Below, piece after piece: positions 52,623 through 60,482 of a DNA stretch of 64,000 bases; the stretch's first letter is position 1; each line of letters starts with the position of its first letter. Both the position numbers and the translations under genes were made by a program. The stretch is from Streptomyces lienomycini. Its GTDB lineage: Bacteria > Actinomycetota > Actinomycetes > Streptomycetales > Streptomycetaceae. A model generated the notes under the pieces. The model did no database searches. It saw only the letters and a program-made list of their open reading frames with translations, and was not told where the DNA came from. The stretch is taken from contig NZ_CP116257.1 in assembly GCF_027947595.1 (NCBI RefSeq), forward strand, positions 5,217,501 to 5,281,500, written 5' to 3'.

Positions 52623-53912
52623 TTACTGGTTGCCGCAGGTGGACACGGGGGTCGTGTCCAGCCAGGGCAGGTCGTGTCCCATCCGGTCCCGCTTGGTGCG
52701 CAGGTAGCGGAGGTTGTGCTCGCCGGCCTGGACGGGCATGGGCTCGCGGCCGGTGACCTCGATGCCGTGCCGTTCGAGGGCGTCGCTCTTGTCGGGGTTG
52801 TTGGTCATCAGGCGGACCGTGCGGACGCCGAGGTCCTCGAGGATCCGGGCGCCGGCGCCGTAGTCGCGGGCGTCGGCGGGCAGGCCGAGTTCGAGGTTGG
52901 CGTCGAGGGTGTCGCGGCCGCGCTCCTGGAGTTCGTAGGCGCGCAGCTTGGACATCAGGCCGATGCCGCGTCCCTCGTGGCCGCGCAGGTAGACGACGAC
53001 GCCGCGGCCCTCGGCCTGGATGCGGTCCAGGGAGGCGTCGAGCTGGGGGCCGCAGTCGCAGCGCTGGGAGCCGAAGACGTCGCCGGTGAGGCACTCGGAG
53101 TGGACACGGACCAGGACGTCGGCGCCGTCGCCGATCTCGCCGTGCACGAGGGCGACGTGCTCGACGCCGTCGACCGTGGAGCGGTAGCCGTACGCGGTGA
53201 ACTCGCCGTGCGTGGTGGGCAGTCGGACCTCGGCCTCGCGGCGGACGGTGGGCTCCTCGCTGCGCCGGTAGGCGACGAGGTCCTCGATGGAGATGATCGT
53301 CAGGCCGTGCTTGCGGGCGAACGGGATCAGCTCGGGCAGCCGCAGCATGCGCCCGTCCTCCCCCGCGATCTCCACGATGGCGCCGGCCGGGCGCAGCCCC
53401 GCGAGGCGGGCGAGGTCGACGGCGGCCTCGGTGTGGCCGTCGCGGACGAGCACGCCGCCGGACCGGGCGCGCAGCGGGAAGACGTGCCCGGGGCGGACCA
53501 GGTCGGCGGGTTCGGCGGTGCCGCCCGCCAGGAGTCGCAGGGTGGTGGCGCGGTCGGCGGCGGAGATGCCGGTGCTCACGCCGTGCGTGGCGGTGGCGTC
53601 CACGGAGACGGTGAAGGCCGTCTTCATGGACTCGGTGTTGTCGTCGACCATCTGCGGGAGGCGGAGCCGGTCCAGTTCCTCGCCCTCCATGGGGGCGCAG
53701 ATCAGGCCGCGGCACTCGGTCATCATGAAGGCGACGATCTCCTCGGTCGCCTTCTCGGCGGCGACGACGAGGTCGCCCTCGTTCTCGCGGTTCTCGTCGT
53801 CGACGACCACGACGGGGCGGCCCGCGGCGATGTCGGCGACGGCCCGCTCGACGGGGTCGAGGGAGAGGTCGTCGATGCCGTCGGGGCTGTAGAGGATGGG
53901 TGCCGTGCTCAT
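52623..53912 (-). CDS. ribBA: Bifunctional DHBP synthase / GTP cyclohydrolase II
   Basis: A 429-aa two-domain enzyme. N-terminal 3,4-dihydroxy-2-butanone-4-phosphate synthase (residues about 10-205): [35 protein letters not shown]-terminal GTP cyclohydrolase [23 protein letters not shown] with the three zinc Cys, [22 protein letters not shown], and RLMTNNPDK. It supplies both branches of riboflavin synthesis. GGAAGGAG precedes the ATG at 53912, which overlaps the ribM stop by 4 nt. Confidence 0.97.
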   Translation of the reverse strand: MSTAPILYSPDGIDDLSLDPVERAVADIAAGRPVVVVDDENRENEGDLVVAAEKATEEIVAFMMTECRGLICAPMEGEELDRLRLPQMVDDNTESMKTAFTVSVDATATHGVSTGISAADRATTLRLLAGGTAEPADLVRPGHVFPLRARSGGVLVRDGHTEAAVDLARLAGLRPAGAIVEIAGEDGRMLRLPELIPFARKHGLTIISIEDLVAYRRSEEPTVRREAEVRLPTTHGEFTAYGYRSTVDGVEHVALVHGEIGDGADVLVRVHSECLTGDVFGSQRCDCGPQLDASLDRIQAEGRGVVVYLRGHEGRGIGLMSKLRAYELQERGRDTLDANLELGLPADARDYGAGARILEDLGVRTVRLMTNNPDKSDALERHGIEVTGREPMPVQAGEHNLRYLRTKRDRMGHDLPWLDTTPVSTCGNQ

Positions 53913-54553
53913 GCGGGCGCTCCTTCCGGGAGGGGGCGGGCCGCGTCGCGCGAGCGCAGCCACCAGTCGCGCAGGCCCCACAGGACGAGCGCGCCGTAGA
54001 GGACGTAGACGAAGCCGGAGAAGGCGAAGCCGTTGGCGAAGTTGAGCGGGACGCCGACGAGGTCGACGAGCAGCCAGGCGAACCAGAACTCGACCATGCC
54101 GCGCGCCTGGGCGTACATGGCGACGACGGTGCCGACGAAGATGTACGCGTCCGGCCAGGGGTCCCAGGAAAGGGTCGGGAAGGCGGTGAACAGACCGCCC
54201 ACCGCGAGGGTGCCGACGGCGGCCGCGGCGACCAGCGCGCCGCGTTCGCGCCAGGTGGCGAACCGTACGGCGATGGAGCCGTCCTGGCTCTGCTGCCGGC
54301 CCCGGTTCCACTGCCAGAAGCCCCAGGCGGCGACGACCATGACGACGAGCTGCTTGCCGGCGCTGCCGGAGAGGTGGGCGGTGGCGAAGGCGGCGAGGAG
54401 GACGAGTCCGGAGGCGAACTGCACGGGCCAGGTCCAGATCGAGCGTCGCCAGCCGAGGGCGAGGCCGAGCAGACCGATCACGTTGCCGATCATGTCCGAC
54501 CACTTGATGTGCTGGTCGAAGAGGGTGAACGCCTCGGAGTTGAGCCAGTTCAC
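53909..54553 (-). CDS. ribM: PnuC-type riboflavin transporter RibM
   Basis: A 214-aa membrane protein of the PnuC family with six to seven helices, including the W-x-x-W type motif [17 protein letters not shown] and [34 protein letters not shown]. In Streptomyces and Corynebacterium, PnuC-like proteins encoded in FMN-riboswitch rib operons are the facilitative riboflavin transporter RibM; the operon position between ribE and ribBA supports this over nicotinamide riboside transport. GTG at 54553 and its stop are both coupled by 4-nt overlaps to neighbours. Confidence 0.88.
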   Translation of the reverse strand: MNWLNSEAFTLFDQHIKWSDMIGNVIGLLGLALGWRRSIWTWPVQFASGLVLLAAFATAHLSGSAGKQLVVMVVAAWGFWQWNRGRQQSQDGSIAVRFATWRERGALVAAAAVGTLAVGGLFTAFPTLSWDPWPDAYIFVGTVVAMYAQARGMVEFWFAWLLVDLVGVPLNFANGFAFSGFVYVLYGALVLWGLRDWWLRSRDAARPLPEGAPA

Positions 54554-55152
54554 CGGGTGCCCCCCTGCGTGCCGAGCAGCCGCTCCACGTACTTGGCGAT
54601 GACGTCCACCTCGAGGTTGACCGGGTCGCCGGGCTGCTTGATGCCGAGCGTGGTCAGGGCGAGGGTGGTGGGGATGAGGCTGACGGTGAAGAAGTCGGGA
54701 CCGGCGTCGACGACGGTGAGACTGATGCCGTCGACGGTGATGGAGCCCTTCTCCACGACGTAGCGGGCGAGGTCGGCGGGCAGGGAGATCTTCACGAGCT
54801 CCCAGTGCTCGGAGGGCTTGCGCTCCAGGATCTCGCCGGTGCCGTCGACGTGGCCCTGCACGATGTGGCCGCCGAGCCGGGCGCCGACGGCGGTGGGGCG
54901 TTCCAGGTTGACGCGGGAGCCGACGGCGAGGACGCCGAGGCTGGAGCGCTTCAGGGTCTCGGCCATGACGTCGGCGGTGAACTCGTCGCCCTCGTGGTCG
55001 ACGACCGTGAGGCAGACGCCGTTGACGGCGATGGAGTCGCCGTGGCGGGCTCCCTCGGTGACCGCGGGGCCGCGCAGGCGGAAGCGACAGGCGTCGTCGA
55101 GGGTCTCGACGGCGGTGATCTCGCCCAACTCTTCGACGATTCCGGTGAACAC
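54550..55152 (-). CDS. ribE: Riboflavin synthase, alpha chain
   Basis: A 200-aa enzyme that dismutates two molecules of ribityllumazine to riboflavin. The two lumazine-binding repeats are visible: [15 protein letters not shown] and [14 protein letters not shown] in the first half, [14 protein letters not shown] and [13 protein letters not shown] in the second. GTG at 55152 follows AGGAGG. It is the first gene of the operon after the FMN riboswitch. Also called ribC in some species. Confidence 0.97.
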   Translation of the reverse strand: MFTGIVEELGEITAVETLDDACRFRLRGPAVTEGARHGDSIAVNGVCLTVVDHEGDEFTADVMAETLKRSSLGVLAVGSRVNLERPTAVGARLGGHIVQGHVDGTGEILERKPSEHWELVKISLPADLARYVVEKGSITVDGISLTVVDAGPDFFTVSLIPTTLALTTLGIKQPGDPVNLEVDVIAKYVERLLGTQGGTR

Positions 55153-55306
55153 TTCCCGGGTCCTCCTGCCTCTTCGGGCACGGACTCCGGGGCTGTCGAC
55201 GAACGACAGAAGGGACGGACGGGTACTCGGAACGACGACGCCGGACGGGGCCCGCCCGTGACGGACGTGCCCCAGAGATCGGCGGCGCGCACGTGTGCTC
55301 GCCCGC

Positions 55307-55436
55307 CGCGCACTGCCTCCCATCCGGACTTTAACCGTCGGTCCAGGAATTTCACCTGGTCAACCGGCCGCTGGAAGCGACCGGGTCGCGGACTGTAACC
55401 GCCGGTTCGGACTTTCACCGACCCCGGAGTGCGCTG
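55307..55436 (-). promoter_or_regulatory. FMN riboswitch (RFN element)
   Basis: Read on the minus strand, the region upstream of ribE shows the conserved aptamer blocks: GGGGTCGGTGAAAGTCCGAA near the 5' end, CGGTTACAGTCCGCGACCC, a variable stem, then GGTGAAATTCCTGGACCG, GACGGTTAAAGTCCGGATGG and GAGGCAGTGCGC. It is about 155-285 nt upstream of the ribE start. FMN binding is expected to reduce expression of the ribE-ribM-ribBA-ribH run. Confidence 0.95.
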
Positions 55437-55578
55437 CTTCTGGTACAGGGCCAGTGTGCCACGCCCGGCGGCCGTCCATACGGACGGAGTGTGTGGAGTG
55501 GATCACAGAGCGCTCCTCCGGCTGGACTCCACCGCGCCGTGCTGCTCCAACCGGGCCGCGATCCAGGCGCGTTGAGAT

Positions 55579-55621
55579 TGGTCCATACCTATTGACTCAC
55601 TGGTCTAGTCCTCTCTAGGGT
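55579..55621 (+). promoter_or_regulatory. Chitinase promoter with paired repeats / DasR-type site
   Basis: TGGTCCATACCT (55579-55590) and TGGTCTAGTCCT (55601-55612) start 22 bp apart. Promoter TTGACT (55592-55597), 18-bp spacer, TAGGGT (55616-55621). The second repeat, inside the spacer, is identical to that of chiD over ACTGGTCTAGTCCTC. The region 55153-55651 otherwise holds only this and the FMN riboswitch. Confidence 0.85.
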
Positions 55622-55651
55622 CTGCGCAACTTCCGTGGAGAGGAACCGACT

Positions 55652-58033
55652 GTGCCTTCCCCGTCACGCTCCAGATCCCGCCGCAGAGCGGCGCCGGCCC
55701 TGTTCGCGGCGGCCGCCGCCGTAGCCGGCCTGCTGCTCGCCGGTCTCCCGGCGACCGCGTCGCAGGCCGCCGCCCAGGACTCCTGTCGACCCGACGGGCT
55801 CTACCGGACGCCCGGCGTCGACGTCCCCTACTGCTCGGTCTACGACGCGGACGGCAGGGAGAAGATGGGCGCCGACCACCCGCGCCGGGTGATCGGCTAC
55901 TTCACGGGCTGGCGCACGGGCAAGGACGGCAAGCCGGCCTACCTCGCCTCGGACATCCCGTGGGACAAGGTCACCCACATCAACTACGCCTTCGCGCACG
56001 TCGACGGCGGCAACCGGCTCTCCGTCGGCCCGGACGGCGAGAAGAACGCGGCGACCGGCATGACCTGGCCCGGGGTCGCGGGCGCCGAGATGGACCCGGG
56101 GCTCCCCTACAAGGGCCACTTCAACCTGCTGGGCAAGTTCAAGAAGCAGCACCCGGACGTCAAGACGATGATCTCGGTGGGCGGCTGGGCCGAGACGGGC
56201 GGCTACCTCGCGGACGACGGCTCGCGCGTGGACTCCGGCGGCTTCTACTCCATGGCCACCAAGGCCGACGGCTCGGTCAACCAGGCCGGCATCGACACCT
56301 TCGCCGACTCGGCGGTCGACTTCGTCCGGAAGTACGGCTTCAACGGCGTCGACATCGACTACGAGTACCCGACCACGATGAAGGACGCGGGCAACCCGCT
56401 CGACTGGTCCCTTGCCAACGGCCGCCGGGCCGGGCTGGTCAAGGGCTACGCGGCGCTGATGAAGACGCTGCGCGAGAAGCTGGACCGCGCGGGCGCCGCG
56501 GACGGCAGGCACTACCTGCTCTCCGTCGCCGCGCCCTCCTCCGGCTATCTGCTGCGCGGCATGGAGACCTTCCAGGTCCAGAAGTACCTGGACTACGTCA
56601 ACATCATGTCGTACGACCTGCACGGCGCCTGGAACGAGTACGTCGGCCCGAACGCCTCGCTCTTCGACGACGGCAGGGACGCCGAACTGGCCGCCGCGAA
56701 CGTCTACGGCAGCGCCCAGTACGGCGGTGTCGGCTACCTCAACACCGACTGGGCCTACCACTACTTCCGCGGCTCCATGCCGGCCGGCCGCATCAACATC
56801 GGCCTGCCGTACTACACCCGCGGCCACAAGAACGTTCAGGGCGGCACCGACGGCCTGTGGGGCAAGGCGTCCGCGTCCACCTGCCCGGCGGGCTCCGGCC
56901 TGACCAAGTGCGGTGACGGCGCCGTCGGCATCGACAACCTCTGGCACGACCTCGACACCAACGGCAAGGAGTCCCCGGCGGGCTCCAACCCCATGTGGCA
57001 CGCCAAGAACCTGGAGAAGGGCATCGTCGGCGACTACGTCACCGACTACGGCTTCCCTGCGGACACGAAGCTGACCGGTACCTACGCCCGCAAGTACGAC
57101 GCGACGCTGGTCGCCCCCTGGCTGTGGAACGCCGAGAAGAAGGTGTTCCTGTCCACCGAGGACGAGCAGTCGGTCGGGGCCAAGGCCGACTACGTGGTGG
57201 ACCGCGGCATCGGCGGCGCGATGATCTGGGAGCTGGCCGGCGACTACGGCTGGAACGCCGCCAAGGGCCAGTACGAGATGGGCGACACCCTCACCTCGCT
57301 GATGTACGACACGTTCAAGTCGGCCGCGCCGTACGGCGCGAAGAAGTCCAACGCGGACCTGCCGGCGCAGGCCGTGGACGTGGACGTGGAGTTCACCGAC
57401 TTCAAGCTGGGCGACTCCAACTACCCGATCACGCCCAAGCTGCGGATCACGAACAACACGGGGACCGCGCTGCCGGGCGGCACGGAGTTCCAGTTCGACT
57501 ACGGGACCTCGGCCCCGGGGAACGCCTCCGACCAGTCCGGTTTCGGCACCAAGGTCATCCACAGCGACCACACGGGCGGCAACGTGGGCGGCCTGAAGGG
57601 CGACTTCCACCGGGTGTCGCTGAAGCTGCCGGCGTGGCAGTCGCTGGCGCCGGGCGCGACCGTCGACCTGGCGTTCAACTACTACCTGCCCGTGTCGACC
57701 CCGTCGAACTGGACGGTGACGATCGGCGGCACGGCGTACGCCCTGGCCGGTGACCTCGCCCGGGGCACGACCGTGGTGGACCCGGGGACGCAGACCCCCA
57801 CCCCCACGCCCACGCCCACGCCCACGGGTACCGCGTCCCCGGGGCCGAGCCCCAGCCCGACGGGCGGGACCGGGCAGTGCGCCGCCCCGGCCTGGGACAC
57901 GGCCTCGTCCTACGGCGGCGGCACCTCCGTGTCCCACCGGGGGCACACGTGGAAGTCCAAGTGGTGGACGAAGGGCGAGGAGCCCGGAACCACCGGTGAA
58001 TGGGGTGTCTGGCAGGACCTCGGAGCCTGCTGA
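55652..58033 (+). CDS. Secreted modular chitinase, GH18 with C-terminal chitinase domain and chitin-binding module
   Basis: A 793-aa secreted chitinase. Signal peptide (RRRAAPALFAAAAAVAGLLLAGLPATASQAAA), then a GH18 barrel (VIGYFTGWRTGKDG, MISVGGWAETGGYL, catalytic YGFNGVDIDYEYP with Glu238, IMSYDLHGAWNEYV, GGAMIWELAGDYGW), a beta-sandwich domain about 580-700 (VDVEFTDFKLGDSNYPITPKLRITNNTG) of chitinase-C type, a PTPTPTPTPTG linker and a CBM5/12-type module (YGGGTSVSHRGHTWKSKWWTKGEEPG). The first Asp of D-x-x-D-x-D-x-E is Asn231. GTG at 55652 follows GGAGAGG. Possibly chiI of S. coelicolor, from memory. Confidence 0.92.
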   Translation: MPSPSRSRSRRRAAPALFAAAAAVAGLLLAGLPATASQAAAQDSCRPDGLYRTPGVDVPYCSVYDADGREKMGADHPRRVIGYFTGWRTGKDGKPAYLASDIPWDKVTHINYAFAHVDGGNRLSVGPDGEKNAATGMTWPGVAGAEMDPGLPYKGHFNLLGKFKKQHPDVKTMISVGGWAETGGYLADDGSRVDSGGFYSMATKADGSVNQAGIDTFADSAVDFVRKYGFNGVDIDYEYPTTMKDAGNPLDWSLANGRRAGLVKGYAALMKTLREKLDRAGAADGRHYLLSVAAPSSGYLLRGMETFQVQKYLDYVNIMSYDLHGAWNEYVGPNASLFDDGRDAELAAANVYGSAQYGGVGYLNTDWAYHYFRGSMPAGRINIGLPYYTRGHKNVQGGTDGLWGKASASTCPAGSGLTKCGDGAVGIDNLWHDLDTNGKESPAGSNPMWHAKNLEKGIVGDYVTDYGFPADTKLTGTYARKYDATLVAPWLWNAEKKVFLSTEDEQSVGAKADYVVDRGIGGAMIWELAGDYGWNAAKGQYEMGDTLTSLMYDTFKSAAPYGAKKSNADLPAQAVDVDVEFTDFKLGDSNYPITPKLRITNNTGTALPGGTEFQFDYGTSAPGNASDQSGFGTKVIHSDHTGGNVGGLKGDFHRVSLKLPAWQSLAPGATVDLAFNYYLPVSTPSNWTVTIGGTAYALAGDLARGTTVVDPGTQTPTPTPTPTPTGTASPGPSPSPTGGTGQCAAPAWDTASSYGGGTSVSHRGHTWKSKWWTKGEEPGTTGEWGVWQDLGAC

Positions 58034-58095
58034 CCCCCGGCCGAACGGGCCCGGCGGCGGTGACGAAGGCCCTTGCCCGCCGCCGGGTCACCCCA

Positions 58096-58126
58096 CCGCA
58101 CCCTGCCGGGCTCTGGCAGGGTGCGG
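58096..58126 (+). promoter_or_regulatory. Hairpin over the ribosome-binding site of the sigma-factor gene
   Basis: A perfect 12-bp stem CCGCACCCTGCC (58096-58107) and GGCAGGGTGCGG (58115-58126) with a 7-nt loop ends 2 nt before the ATG at 58129. The 3' arm contains the only purine-rich Shine-Dalgarno candidate, GGCAGGG. It may also terminate the chitinase transcript. Confidence 0.7.
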
Positions 58127-58128
58127 TC

Positions 58129-59028
58129 ATGACCACCGCGACTACCCCGAGCGCCTCCGACGAGTTCGAACGGCACCGCCCCCGCCTCTTCGGACTCGCC
58201 TACCGCATGCTGGGCTCCGCCGACGAGGCCGAGGACACGGTCCAGGACGCCTGGCTGCGCTTCACGGCGGCCGACCGGACGGGGATCGAGCATCCGGGGG
58301 CGTGGCTGGCCAAGGTCGTCACCAACCTCTGCCTGACCCGCCTCACCTCCGCGCGCGCCCGCCGCGAGAGCTACGTCGGCACCTGGCTGCCGGAGCCCGT
58401 CGCCACCGCGGACGGCACGCTGGGTCCGCTGGAGTCGGCCGAGCAGCGCGACGCCGTGTCCACCGCGCTGCTCCTGCTGCTGGAGCGCCTCACCCCGACC
58501 GAGCGGGCGGTGTACGTGCTGCGGGAGGCGTTCGCGTACGGGTACCGGGAGATCGCCGGGGTCCTGGACCTGGGCGAGGCCAACTGCCGTCAGCTGTACC
58601 GCCGGGCGGCGCGGCGGGTGGGGGAGCCGGGATCCCGGTTCGAACCCGCGCCCGGGCGGCGGGAGCGGCTGGTCGCGTCGTTCCTCACCGCGGCGCGCGA
58701 GGGCGACCTGACGGGTCTGGAGAGGCTGCTCGCCGAGGACGTGACCTGGTGGAGCGACGGCGGTGGCAAGGTCTCCGCGGCCCGCCGCCCCGTCGAGGGC
58801 CGGGACAAGGTCCTGCGCCTGATGGCGGGCGTGCTGCGGCGCTACGCGACGGGCTGGGAACTCACCCTCGCCGAGATCAACGGAGCGCCGGCGCTGGTCG
58901 CGCGTTCGGGTGCGGTGCTCGTCGGCGTGCTGTCGTTCGAGCTGCGCGACGGTGCGATCGGCGAACTGCACGCCGTGATGAACCCGGACAAACTGGGATT
59001 CGCAGGCCGTCAGCTGGCCCGGCCGTGA
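58129..59028 (+). CDS. ECF41-type RNA polymerase sigma factor with C-terminal SnoaL-like domain
   Basis: A 299-aa extracytoplasmic-function sigma factor. Region sigma2 near residues 10-75 (FERHRPRLFGLAYRMLGSADEAEDTVQDAWLRF), sigma4 about 105-160 (LLLLERLTPTERAVYVLREAFAYGYREIAGVLDLGEANCRQLYRRAARRV), then a SnoaL/NTF2-like extension (LVASFLTAAREGDLTGLERLLAEDVTWWSDGGGKVSAARRPVEGRDKV) with the WWSDGGG motif of the ECF41 (SigJ) group. In this group the C-terminal domain controls activity in place of an anti-sigma factor. The next gene is the expected partner epimerase. Confidence 0.92.
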   Translation: MTTATTPSASDEFERHRPRLFGLAYRMLGSADEAEDTVQDAWLRFTAADRTGIEHPGAWLAKVVTNLCLTRLTSARARRESYVGTWLPEPVATADGTLGPLESAEQRDAVSTALLLLLERLTPTERAVYVLREAFAYGYREIAGVLDLGEANCRQLYRRAARRVGEPGSRFEPAPGRRERLVASFLTAAREGDLTGLERLLAEDVTWWSDGGGKVSAARRPVEGRDKVLRLMAGVLRRYATGWELTLAEINGAPALVARSGAVLVGVLSFELRDGAIGELHAVMNPDKLGFAGRQLARP

Positions 59029-59045
59029 GATGTCCGCCCCGACGT

Positions 59046-59073
59046 TGTCACATTCCGCGGGGGTCGCGCGGTC
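59046..59073 (+). promoter_or_regulatory. Candidate ECF41-type promoter upstream of the epimerase gene
   Basis: TGTCACA at 59046-59052, identical to the -35 signature of ECF41 target promoters, followed after 16 bp by CGGTC (59069-59073), close to the -10 CGTC. It lies between the sigma-factor gene and its partner gene, the position typical for this group. Confidence 0.6.
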
Positions 59074-59131
59074 CCAGCTGACGACAGGGCGCCCCACCCG
59101 GGGGCCCCGCGTCCGACAGGGGCTGAACAGC

Positions 59132-59896
59132 ATGACGACGATCCTGGTGACCGGCGGCACCGGCACGCTCGGCCGGCTCGTCACGGACCGGTTGCGGGCC
59201 GACGGGCACGAGGTGCGGGTGCTCAGCCGGCACAGCGAGCCGTACGCCGTCGACCTGCGCGAGGGCGGCCGCGCTCTCGACACGGCGCTCGCCGGAGTCG
59301 ACACGGTCGTGCACTGCGCGACGACCCTGCGCGGCGGTGACGAGCGGTCGGCCGCGAACCTGGTCGCGGCGGCCCGGCGGGCCGGGGTGGCCCACCTGGT
59401 CTACATCTCGATCGTCGGCGTCGACCGGGTGCCGTACGGCTACTACCGGTCCAAGCTCGCCGTCGAGAAGGCGGTGGAGGAGTCGGGCCTCGGGTGGACG
59501 GTGCTGCGGACGACCCAGTTCCACGACCTGGTGGTGGGGGTGCTCCGGGTGCTGACCAGGGTGCCGTTCGTGGTGCCGTCCCTCGGCGTCCGCGACCAGC
59601 CGGTGGAGGTGGCGGAGGTCGCGGACCGGCTCGCCGCACTGGCCGTGGGCGCCCCCGCCGGGCGGGTGCCGGACATGGGCGGTCCCGAGGTGCGCACCTT
59701 CGGGTCACTGGCCCGCGCGTACCTGGACGCGACGGGACGCCACCGGGCCGTGGTGAACGTGCCTCTCGCGGGGAAGGCTTACCGCGCGTTCCGCGAGGGC
59801 GGGCACCTCGCGCCCGGGCACGCGGTCGGCAAGGTCACGTTCGAGGAGTATCTGGCGGCACGGTTCGGCGGCGGGGAGGACGGGCGGCGCGGATGA
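59132..59896 (+). CDS. NAD(P)-binding epimerase/reductase, partner of the ECF41 sigma factor
   Basis: A 254-aa Rossmann-fold protein of the NmrA/extended SDR type: ILVTGGTGTLGRLVTDRLRADGHEVRVLSRH (G-x-x-G-x-x-G), YISIVGVDRVPYGYYRSKLAVEKAVEESGLGWTVLRTTQFHD (Y-x3-K). ECF41 sigma factors are regularly next to carboxymuconolactone decarboxylase, oxidoreductase or epimerase genes (COE), which are their targets; this one is the epimerase type. ATG at 59132 follows AGGGG. Substrate unknown. Confidence 0.9.
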   Translation: MTTILVTGGTGTLGRLVTDRLRADGHEVRVLSRHSEPYAVDLREGGRALDTALAGVDTVVHCATTLRGGDERSAANLVAAARRAGVAHLVYISIVGVDRVPYGYYRSKLAVEKAVEESGLGWTVLRTTQFHDLVVGVLRVLTRVPFVVPSLGVRDQPVEVAEVADRLAALAVGAPAGRVPDMGGPEVRTFGSLARAYLDATGRHRAVVNVPLAGKAYRAFREGGHLAPGHAVGKVTFEEYLAARFGGGEDGRRG

Positions 59897-59939
59897 GCGG
59901 ACAGGTGGGGCCGCGAACGAGCGGACGGGTGGGCGGCGG

Positions 59940-60374
59940 ATGAGCGCGCGGGCGTGGCTGCGGGCGGGACTGGGACTGCTCGCGGGCGGCCAGGTGGTGC
60001 TGGGGCTGTGGATCCTGCTGCTGCCCGAGCTGTTCTGGAAGTGGCCCTGGGTGTCGCACCTGCCGCCCTACAACGAGCATCTGCTCCAGGACTTCGGCGG
60101 GGCGAGCCTCGGACTCGCCGTGGTGCTGTGCGCGGCGGTGGCGGTGATGGAACGCCGCCTGGTGCTGACGGCCCTGGTGGCCTACCTGGTCTCCTCCGTC
60201 GCCCACCTCCTCTTCCACGCCCGGCATCTGGAGCCCCTGTCGGCGCCGAGCGCCGCGGGCTTCATGGTGCTGCTGGGGGCGGCGGTGCTGCTCCCGGCGG
60301 TACTGGTGTGGCTGGCGGCGGACGGGTCGGCGTTCCGGGAGCCGGGCCCCACGGGGAGGCGGACGGCGCCCTGA
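59940..60374 (+). CDS. Small four-TM membrane protein
   Basis: A 144-aa integral membrane protein with four helices (LLAGGQVVLGLWILLLPELFW, LGLAVVLCAAVAVM, VLTALVAYLVSSVAHLLFHA, GFMVLLGAAVLLPAVLVWLAA) and HLPPYNEHLLQDFGGASLGL between the first two. The pattern of a conserved loop after the first helix is common in DUF4345-like or similar families, but I cannot name one firmly. It begins 43 bp after the epimerase gene, so may belong to the sigma-factor target operon. Confidence 0.8.
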   Translation: MSARAWLRAGLGLLAGGQVVLGLWILLLPELFWKWPWVSHLPPYNEHLLQDFGGASLGLAVVLCAAVAVMERRLVLTALVAYLVSSVAHLLFHARHLEPLSAPSAAGFMVLLGAAVLLPAVLVWLAADGSAFREPGPTGRRTAP

Positions 60375-60400
60375 GCGGCGGCCCGCGGGCGCCGCGGGGT

Positions 60401-60463
60401 CCCGACCGGGCGGCCCGGGGGCCCGACCGGATGGCCCGGGGGCCCGACCGGACGGCCCGGCGG
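60401..60463. repeat. Three tandem 21-bp repeats
   Basis: Three adjacent copies of a 21-mer of the form CCCGACCGG-N2-GGCCCGG-N3 at 60401-60421, 60422-60442 and 60443-60463, differing by only a few bases, directly between two convergent genes. Related shorter repetition (GAGCGGAC-GGTGGG) is seen at 59894-59937. Confidence 0.7.
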
Positions 60464-60482
60464 GACACCCGTGCGTCGCGGG

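Noticed and set aside
53909..54553. Nicotinamide riboside transporter PnuC
   Set aside because: The family fits, but its position inside a riboswitch-controlled riboflavin operon and known RibM precedents make riboflavin the better substrate.
60401..60463. CRISPR-like array
   Set aside because: The three units are contiguous 21-mers with no spacers and no cas genes nearby; simple tandem duplication fits better.
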